Assembly (NCBI GenBank): GCA_036231525.1
Contig: JAZAGZ010000097.1
Location: forward strand, 1 to 27,685
DNA length: 27,685 nucleotides
Direction of reading: 5' to 3'
From: UBA6522 sp036231525
Lineage (GTDB): Bacteria; Pseudomonadota; Gammaproteobacteria; Steroidobacterales; Rariloculaceae
Shown: positions 22,556 to 27,685 of the stretch, piece by piece
Layout: the number at the start of each line of letters is the position of its first letter
Numbering within the stretch: position 1 is the first letter of the stretch
The notes under the pieces: model-generated
The model's input: only the letters and a program-made list of their open reading frames with translations
Told to the model about the DNA's origin: nothing
Databases searched by the model: none
Translations under genes and position numbers: made by a program

Positions 22556-23533
22556 TCACTGCTCCTCGGGCGGGTTGCCCGATAACTGTAGTTCGTAAAC
22601 AACTTCACTCGGAGGGATTTTACGTGTGATGTTAATTGTCATTGTTTCTCCCTCCCAGTGTTCCACGAGTGTTTCCTTTCGCAAGTGGCCATAGATCGTT
22701 TCTTCAACCTGTTCAATGCAGCGAAAGTCTAAGATTTGAGCGTCTGGTTCAAGGCGACGGTAGAGGGGTAAGCTGATTTTCCAGGGGCGGGTAAACACTT
22801 GAGGGTCATCAATGGTGGCTTCGTAGAGGATCGCATCCTGGTTGATGGGTGTGTAACGCTCAACAACGCGCAAAGCATCACTATGAAAATTCCCGGATCT
22901 ATCAAACCAGGTATATGAAGTGAAATCTGTAACGTCGACGACTAACGTATCCCCTTCCCAGCGACCAACCGAGTAACCCATATAGGCGAACCCAGGGTAC
23001 GGTTCTACATCATCCAAATTAATTGTTCTTTGAGCATTCGCAAATTCAAAGATCATCATAATTTTGTTGGTGCCTTGAACAATCTGGAACGGATAAGGGA
23101 GATACATGGCGCGCGGTACGCCCGGCATATAACAAGCTAGTTCTGGATCGCGGTCCAACCAATTAGCCGCATTTTCTCTTTTTCGTTGGGCTGCCCAGGG
23201 TTGGTAAGGGATCTCGTTACCTTCAACAACCCCTAACCCCGGAGGTACCCAGCCAACCGTACCGAGTGCGACTACCGGAGCTGCCAGAACTGGAATGTCG
23301 GGATACGCTCCGGGTTGTGCAACCATTGGACGGGCTTCATGGGTTAAAAGGTCCCAATTTGCCGTACTAGTCGTCTGCCATATGCCGCTAAAGTCGGGAT
23401 TACCGTCTGCAGTTCGATTTATTTGCGGAGAAGAATCTTCAGAAACACCAGAACGCATCACTTCAAACGATACGCCTGCAACAATGGCAGCGGTGACAAT
23501 AATAATTGCAGCATCTCTGGATTTGTTTTGCAT
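22556..23533 (-). CDS. GIW / 'WEGDTLVVD' family protein, membrane-anchored or exported
   Basis: A 325-residue protein. The N-terminal hydrophobic stretch (about 8-24) lacks a clear cleavage site, so it may be a membrane anchor. Family marks: PDFSGIW (46-52), GVVEGNEIPYQPWAA (101-115), Cys134 in DPELACYMPGVPR, LPYPFQI (145-151), RWEGDTLVVDVTDF (191-204), VVERYTP (223-229), DDPQVFTRPW (242-251) and Cys272. It is the close relative of the 6018-6893 product. A second, weaker copy of the core motif, HWEGETMTINIT (292-303), occurs in a C-terminal extension absent from that relative. AGGGA lies upstream of the ATG at 23533. It follows the esterase gene by 31 bases. The function is unknown. Confidence 0.8.
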   Translation of the reverse strand: MQNKSRDAAIIIVTAAIVAGVSFEVMRSGVSEDSSPQINRTADGNPDFSGIWQTTSTANWDLLTHEARPMVAQPGAYPDIPVLAAPVVALGTVGWVPPGLGVVEGNEIPYQPWAAQRKRENAANWLDRDPELACYMPGVPRAMYLPYPFQIVQGTNKIMMIFEFANAQRTINLDDVEPYPGFAYMGYSVGRWEGDTLVVDVTDFTSYTWFDRSGNFHSDALRVVERYTPINQDAILYEATIDDPQVFTRPWKISLPLYRRLEPDAQILDFRCIEQVEETIYGHLRKETLVEHWEGETMTINITRKIPPSEVVYELQLSGNPPEEQ

Positions 23534-23564
23534 ACTTTATCCCTGACTTCCTGGTGTGTATCTG

Positions 23565-25046
23565 CTACCGAGCAGTCATACGTTGACGGGCCGCTGCGGT
23601 TGAACGTACGAACTCCAGGATTGCTGAACTCAACTGCGTATCTTGGGTTCCAATACTTGGGTTCGGAGAGTAGTGATTGTGACCAATCAACTGAATGACC
23701 CTCGGCATCCGACCATTCTGTTTCTCAGTTACCTCACCCATGAGCTTTACTAGGGATGCTTGGGTTCCTGGATTATCAAACTCTGAAACCGAAAACATTA
23801 CCGGAATATCCACTCGTTCCACGTTACCGGTCGTAGAAATTTCCGGCCAACGTGAAAAGTCATCCCCAAAGTAGGCTATACGGCCTTCGGAGGGGTTGGT
23901 CGTATTCGCGCCGTAGGTCCCCGAGACCATGATTACGCCGGCAGCGGCAGGTGTACCCGGTTCCAAAACATCAGGTCTGAAGACATAGGTAGCTGCATGA
24001 GCTGCTGCTGCTGACTTTCCAACAACAAAGATCTGATTAGGGTCGCCACCGTATTCGCTGATATTGTCCCTGACCCATGCGACGGCGGCTCCCATGTCGT
24101 TGGCGCCATCGGGCCACTTTGCTTCTGGCGCCAGACGATATGTGGCATTAACACCCACTAGCCCCAGACTTGCGAAATAATCCGACACATTGCGGCTTGC
24201 GCTTCTATTGCCACGGACAAAACCCCCGCCGTGAAAATACATCACGACCGGCATAAGTGGTACATCACTACGACGGAACCTGTCTGTGTGAACGTCAAGC
24301 ACATGTCGCTCATGGGGGCCGTATGCGAGATTCTCGACGACCTCGAGTTCTTCTAGCTCATATACCCTGGCTTGATTCGCGTAGAGAGGAGAAGTTGCGC
24401 TTGAGGCTACCCCTTCTTCGGTGACACGTTTGATAGCTGCCGCTAGGTCGGGAGGCATATCATCGCCAACCTGGTTTGCATAGCTTAACTCTTGTTCTGT
24501 TCCGATCGCCCACCGTAGTTGCTGACGAGCCTGGATAGATTTGTCACAGGACTCTAGTGAGATTTCCCGTGCATGGTACACGGGTGAGAGCCACGATGGA
24601 GCGCCAGCGGGCCTGCGTTCGTCTGCAAGCGTTAGACACAGATCAGGTCTCGATGTTGGGGTGAGCATCCCTTCGGGCGTCAGGGCCCAGGACTGTTCTT
24701 CCACACCGGAGCATGATTGGACAAAGAGCTCTTCACCTTCACTGATCTCATTGGCGGCTATACACACATCGTATTCGGACATGCGCACTCTATCCGGCGC
24801 AATCCACTCGAAAAGCATATCTTCATTGCCTTCTACACCGTATTTGCAGGTATGGACTCTTAAGGCGGCGTCTAGATTGATATCTTCACCGTAACCGGCA
24901 ACGTCAATGCAGTAACCTCGGAAATCGTCATCCACTGGTTGAGCGGTTCTCAAAAAGACGCCTTCTGAGAATGCCGTTATAGGCAGACTTAAAGAGAGTA
25001 GCGCGGATATTACGATTGACCGAAAGGAGACACGATTGCTCATCAT
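23565..25046 (-). CDS. Exported alpha/beta hydrolase (esterase) with N-terminal ricin-type lectin domain
   Basis: A 493-residue protein from the ATG at 25046, which has GGGGA upstream and yields a signal peptide ending TAFS. Residues about 30-185 resemble a ricin-B beta-trefoil: repeats containing CIDVAG, LRVHTC, CIAANE, VQSC, EEQSWAL and LCLTLAD. Residues about 225-485 are an alpha/beta hydrolase of the HSL/esterase type: HGGGF (272-276, oxyanion hole), nucleophile Ser345 in VVGKSAAAA, acid near Asp424 (SEFDNPG), and GHNHYS (455-460) with the catalytic His. It probably cleaves ester bonds on a carbohydrate or glycoconjugate held by the lectin part. It heads an operon with a GIW protein and DUF6152. 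Confidence 0.86.
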   Translation of the reverse strand: MMSNRVSFRSIVISALLSLSLPITAFSEGVFLRTAQPVDDDFRGYCIDVAGYGEDINLDAALRVHTCKYGVEGNEDMLFEWIAPDRVRMSEYDVCIAANEISEGEELFVQSCSGVEEQSWALTPEGMLTPTSRPDLCLTLADERRPAGAPSWLSPVYHAREISLESCDKSIQARQQLRWAIGTEQELSYANQVGDDMPPDLAAAIKRVTEEGVASSATSPLYANQARVYELEELEVVENLAYGPHERHVLDVHTDRFRRSDVPLMPVVMYFHGGGFVRGNRSASRNVSDYFASLGLVGVNATYRLAPEAKWPDGANDMGAAVAWVRDNISEYGGDPNQIFVVGKSAAAAHAATYVFRPDVLEPGTPAAAGVIMVSGTYGANTTNPSEGRIAYFGDDFSRWPEISTTGNVERVDIPVMFSVSEFDNPGTQASLVKLMGEVTEKQNGRMPRVIQLIGHNHYSPNPSIGTQDTQLSSAILEFVRSTAAARQRMTAR

Positions 25047-25089
25047 TTTTGATCCCCATTTGAAGTTATCTGTGAGCTGAATGTCTATC

Positions 25090-25095
25090 ATTATA
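25090..25095 (-). promoter_or_regulatory. Candidate -10 element for the lectin-esterase operon
   Basis: A perfect TATAAT on the minus strand, 43 bases upstream of the ATG at 25046. No convincing -35 is found at 15-18 bases, so this is a weak call. Confidence 0.28.
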
Positions 25096-25217
25096 CAGTG
25101 GTCAGGGGCTATGACCGACCCTAAAGTAATACCAAAAACGGGACAAAAAGGACTTTCCATGCTGGCTTGCCGACGCTAGGATGCACCGCTTAATTAAATG
25201 GGTCTGGAATTGCGTCA

Positions 25218-25535
25218 ATGCCGCGAATTATATATATCGAGCCTGATGGGACCCGCAGGGAATTAGAGGTTCAGGTGGGCTACTCCGTCATGGAAGGCGC
25301 CACGATAAACGGCGTAGAAGGCATTGAAGCAGAATGCGGTGGTGCGTGTTCGTGTGCCACGTGCCATGCGTATATAGATGAGACTTGGTTGAGCAAACTT
25401 CAGGAAATAGACGGCATGGAGGATGCCATGTTGGAATCAGCTGTTGAGCGTAAATCCAACAGCCGGCTTACGTGTCAGATCCAAGTTAGCGAAGAGTTGG
25501 ACGGGTTAGTTTTGACAGTTGCTCCCGCTTATTGA
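25218..25535 (+). CDS. 2Fe-2S ferredoxin, adrenodoxin/ISC type
   Basis: A 105-residue cytoplasmic electron carrier. The cluster ligands are Cys40, Cys46, Cys49 and Cys86 (C-x5-C-x2-C then a distant C in LTCQI); Cys44 is an extra, non-ligand Cys. The surrounding ECGGACSCATCHAYID is the adrenodoxin/putidaredoxin family pattern. Such ferredoxins usually feed cytochrome P450s or Fe-S assembly. No P450 or reductase gene is in this window, so the partner is unknown. The ATG has only a weak GGA upstream. The YciI-like gene follows 118 bases on, and the two may share a transcript. Confidence 0.93.
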   Translation: MPRIIYIEPDGTRRELEVQVGYSVMEGATINGVEGIEAECGGACSCATCHAYIDETWLSKLQEIDGMEDAMLESAVERKSNSRLTCQIQVSEELDGLVLTVAPAY

Positions 25536-25652
25536 GTAAAAAAATCTTGATAATGTAAAACAAAGTCCAGCGTATGTGGTTCGGCGTGAGTTAATTGCGC
25601 TGTTATTGTGGGTCACCTAGGTCTTTCGCAGATTTTAATGGGGGCGATACGA

Positions 25653-26063
25653 ATGATTGAGCAGAAAGGATCGAACAAATTAAGAGTGACTGCGGAGGAG
25701 GTGCGTAGCGTCTGTGAGGGGATGCTCCGGTTGCAACTCTATGCGATTTTTACAAAACCGGTCAACGGAATGAAACCGGTCATGGAAATGATAGAACGCC
25801 ATTTGGAGTACCAGATTTCTCTCGAGAAACGCGGCATCATGTTTGGTGCAGGACCGTTTTGGACTGAAGACGAGCAAGAGTGGTGCGGCGAAGGCATGGT
25901 TGTTATTCGAGCTGAGAATCTAGCTGCAGCCAGGGCTATTGCTGCCGAAGATCCGATGCATGCTTCGGGAGCTCGCGTCTTTGAAATACGGCCATGGCTA
26001 CTCAATGAGGGCAGCATGACAATAAAGTTAAGTCACTCAACACGCAGCTTTGACATAATGTGA
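25653..26063 (+). CDS. YciI-like domain protein
   Basis: A 136-residue protein from the ATG at 25653, which has GGGG eight bases upstream; starts at 25638 and 25608 are in frame but less well placed. The YciI (ferredoxin-like alpha+beta) domain starts near LYAIFTKP (29-36) and includes a conserved His in the ERHLEYQISLEKRG helix, GAGPFW, GMVVIRAENLAAARAIAAEDP and a final EIRPW. These small proteins form dimers and some act as dehalogenases or lactonases; many have no known activity. The first 25 residues precede the domain. It probably acts in the cytoplasm. Confidence 0.78.
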   Translation: MIEQKGSNKLRVTAEEVRSVCEGMLRLQLYAIFTKPVNGMKPVMEMIERHLEYQISLEKRGIMFGAGPFWTEDEQEWCGEGMVVIRAENLAAARAIAAEDPMHASGARVFEIRPWLLNEGSMTIKLSHSTRSFDIM

Positions 26064-26161
26064 GGGATCACAAGGCTTACACAGAATATCCGGGTCATAA
26101 GCTTAAGCTCATTTTTGGAGTTCCGATCTTCCTCAGTCTCTCATCGAGACCGAGTTCGATT

Positions 26162-26185
26162 AGATCCCAACTTTAGGATCTTTTT
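26162..26185 (+). terminator. Likely rho-independent terminator after the YciI-like gene
   Basis: AGATCC (26162-26167) pairs perfectly with GGATCT (26176-26181) across an 8-base loop and runs into TTTTT (26181-26185). It is about 100 bases after the stop codon and just before the convergent RidA-like gene ends. The stem is short. Confidence 0.45.
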
Positions 26186-26194
26186 GCGCGATAG

Positions 26195-26743
26195 TTACTC
26201 CGGAACGATGGCGACTGCCTCAAGTTCTAGGATAAATCGTGGTCCTGTCGCAAGACGTGGTATCTCAACAGACGTACCCGCCGGACGGTGTTCTCCAAAG
26301 TAACGACCCATGACCACGTTGATTGCGTCCTGGTTAGCATCTTGATCTACCATGAATCGGGTCATTTGAACGATATCACTGAGCTGCCCACCTGCTGCTT
26401 CCACAGTTGCCTTTAGATTCTCCATAGCTGCTTCAGTTTGCCCAGTGGCACTGAAGTCTAGATGATCAAATTCCGACGGTACGTGGGGATGGCTGTGGTA
26501 GATGGGCGCGGCAGTGATACCGGAAAAGTAAACCGTCTTCCCGGAGTTGACTGAGATCGCTGGTGTGTATGGCATGTTGTAGCCTAGTTCGACGCCCGCG
26601 GTATGAATGTACTCGTACCGTTCACCGCTTGGAATAAGTGATAGGGAGGGTAGGGTGCTGCAGGCTGTGAGTAACGTCACGAGCGCAATGCTTGAAATAG
26701 CGGCGCTGGAACGATAGGCGTGACTAATCCTAAAGTGGTTCAC
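26195..26743 (-). CDS. RidA/YjgF-family protein with lipoprotein signal
   Basis: A 182-residue protein from a GTG start, with GAGGAGA five bases upstream. Residues 1-28 include a lipoprotein signal (LLTAC, Cys28). The RidA fold covers about 55-180: VYFSGITAAP near 71-80, GQTEAAMENLKATVEAAGG, VQMTRFMVD and the conserved RPAGTSVEIPRLA with its Arg. Classical RidA is cytosolic and hydrolyses reactive enamines and imines from amino-acid metabolism. This copy should be anchored in the envelope, so its substrate is probably different. It follows the TRAP permease gene by 114 bases on the same strand and may act on the transported compound. Confidence 0.88.
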   Translation of the reverse strand: MNHFRISHAYRSSAAISSIALVTLLTACSTLPSLSLIPSGERYEYIHTAGVELGYNMPYTPAISVNSGKTVYFSGITAAPIYHSHPHVPSEFDHLDFSATGQTEAAMENLKATVEAAGGQLSDIVQMTRFMVDQDANQDAINVVMGRYFGEHRPAGTSVEIPRLATGPRFILELEAVAIVPE

Positions 26744-26857
26744 TTTCGTCTCCTCTAGTTTTGGGGTTAGAACTTCTGCCGTCTTATTGGTCGATGCTGT
26801 TTCTTAATTATCCTGGTGTTTTGAGCGGCGCCTTCAATCACTCGGCACTCTACATGT

Positions 26858-27685
26858 TTATAGAACTCCAAGCAGGGACGGTACGATCAGTGACACTATA
26901 GGAACATAAGTGATGATAATCAGGACGCTCAGCAATACCATGAGCCACGGTATTGCTGCACGAATGACTTCTTCCATGGGCATTTTTGCAACGCTTGCTG
27001 TCACGAATAGATTGAGCCCTACAGGGGGCGTTACTAGTCCGATCTGCATGTTCAATACCATGATGATCCCCAGGTGAATGGGGTCAATCCCCATTTGGGT
27101 TGCAATGGGAAAGATGATCGGCGTGAGAATCAATACCACCGAGGTGGGTTCCATGAAGTTACCAAATACGAGCAGCAGAATGTTTACCACGATAAGAAAG
27201 CCCCATGGGGGCAGCCCTAGACCAACGATCCATTCGGAAGCGATCTGCGGGATTTGTTCGGTTGTAAGTACGAAGGCGAAGAGGTACGCGTTTGCAATGA
27301 TGAACATCAGCATTGCGGTAATTTTCGCACTCTCTGTTAGGACTTGAGGTACGTCTTTTAGCTTGATGTCTTTGTAGACAAACACAGCAACTATGAAGGC
27401 GTAAACAGCAGAAACTGCTGCAGCTTCAGTGGGAGTGAAAATCCCTAAGTAGATGCCCCCGAGGATGATCACAAGGAGAATAAGCCCCCAGAATGCCTCC
27501 CAGCCTGCGTGAATAGTTTCTTTAAGACTCATCCTAGGCTGGCGAGGCAAGTCCTGACGACGCGCGATCACCGCGATCGTGATCATCATGGCTATGGTTA
27601 GAATTGCGCCGGGCAGCATGCCCGCAAGGAACAGATTACCGATGGACGTTTCAGTAACGGCGCCGTAGATTACCATGACGATTGA
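26858..27685 (-). CDS. dctM: TRAP transporter large permease, DctM type (partial, runs off right edge)
   Basis: The C-terminal 275 residues of the large membrane subunit of a tripartite ATP-independent periplasmic transporter. The frame enters from the window edge reading SIVMVIYGAVTETSIG, a typical DctM stretch. Also seen are GIFTPTEAAAVSAVYA and LLLVFGNFMEPTSVVLILTPI, and many transmembrane helices. The subunit moves carboxylates or similar anions with a sodium gradient, guided by a periplasmic binding protein; the small subunit and binding protein would be to the right. The terminal ATG-started frame at 27676 is not the real start. Confidence 0.93.
   Translation of the reverse strand, partial: SIVMVIYGAVTETSIGNLFLAGMLPGAILTIAMMITIAVIARRQDLPRQPRMSLKETIHAGWEAFWGLILLVIILGGIYLGIFTPTEAAAVSAVYAFIVAVFVYKDIKLKDVPQVLTESAKITAMLMFIIANAYLFAFVLTTEQIPQIASEWIVGLGLPPWGFLIVVNILLLVFGNFMEPTSVVLILTPIIFPIATQMGIDPIHLGIIMVLNMQIGLVTPPVGLNLFVTASVAKMPMEEVIRAAIPWLMVLLSVLIIITYVPIVSLIVPSLLGVL

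Noticed and set aside
1..27685. CRISPR arrays, tRNA/rRNA genes, insertion sequences, prophage, integrases
   Set aside because: No evenly spaced short repeats, no cloverleaf or rRNA-like sequence, and no transposase or recombinase motifs were seen in any frame. The only sizeable repeat is the substrate-binding domain duplication.

Overview
The window is chromosomal-looking DNA of roughly even base composition. It is densely packed with genes for exported proteins: lipoproteins, signal-peptide proteins and inner-membrane proteins. There are no rRNA or tRNA genes, insertion sequences, phage genes or CRISPR arrays that I can see. The gene content suggests a Gram-negative, probably marine or aquatic proteobacterium, most likely an uncultured gammaproteobacterium. 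The supporting evidence is an AsmA-type envelope protein, a TRAP transporter, lipoboxes, a bacterial RRM protein, and many DUF6152-type and 'GIW/WEGDTLVVD' periplasmic proteins. This taxonomic call is inference, because no marker gene is present.

Layout. Positions 1-956 (minus) hold a cut-off lipoprotein with a substrate-binding (ModA-like) domain that is repeated in frame. A divergent gene at 1081 (plus) encodes a metallo-beta-lactamase-fold lipoprotein with two EF-hand loops inside the fold. From 8118 down to 2138 runs an eight-gene minus-strand cluster: DUF6152, three 'GIW/WEGDTLVVD' proteins, DUF6152, two tandem four-helix membrane proteins, and a fusion of DUF6152 with the GIW-type domain. 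From 11847 down to 8333 lie a serine hydrolase, an MFS (GPH-like) transporter and an exported cyclophilin. A plus-strand M23 peptidase is at 12061-12879. Minus-strand genes for a small membrane protein, a DUF4159 protein and a 951-residue AsmA-like protein follow, up to 17046. An amidase (17163) and a BNR-type lipoprotein (18617) are on plus. An RRM protein and a small lipoprotein are on minus.

A second locus of the same periplasmic families lies at 20880-25046: a plus-strand 'TPWGDPDLQGIW' protein facing a minus-strand operon of ricin-lectin/esterase, GIW protein and DUF6152. The right end holds a 2Fe-2S ferredoxin and a YciI-like gene (plus), a lipoprotein-type RidA homologue, and the end of a TRAP large permease gene (minus).

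The most notable candidate system is the DUF6152 + GIW-domain + four-helix membrane protein set. The two soluble families occur as neighbours at three junctions and fused once, which argues for a shared function. All four DUF6152 domains place a His-His pair directly after a plausible signal-peptidase site, with a second conserved His (NPH) 27-28 residues on. This is compatible with a metal-binding 'histidine brace', which is a hypothesis only.
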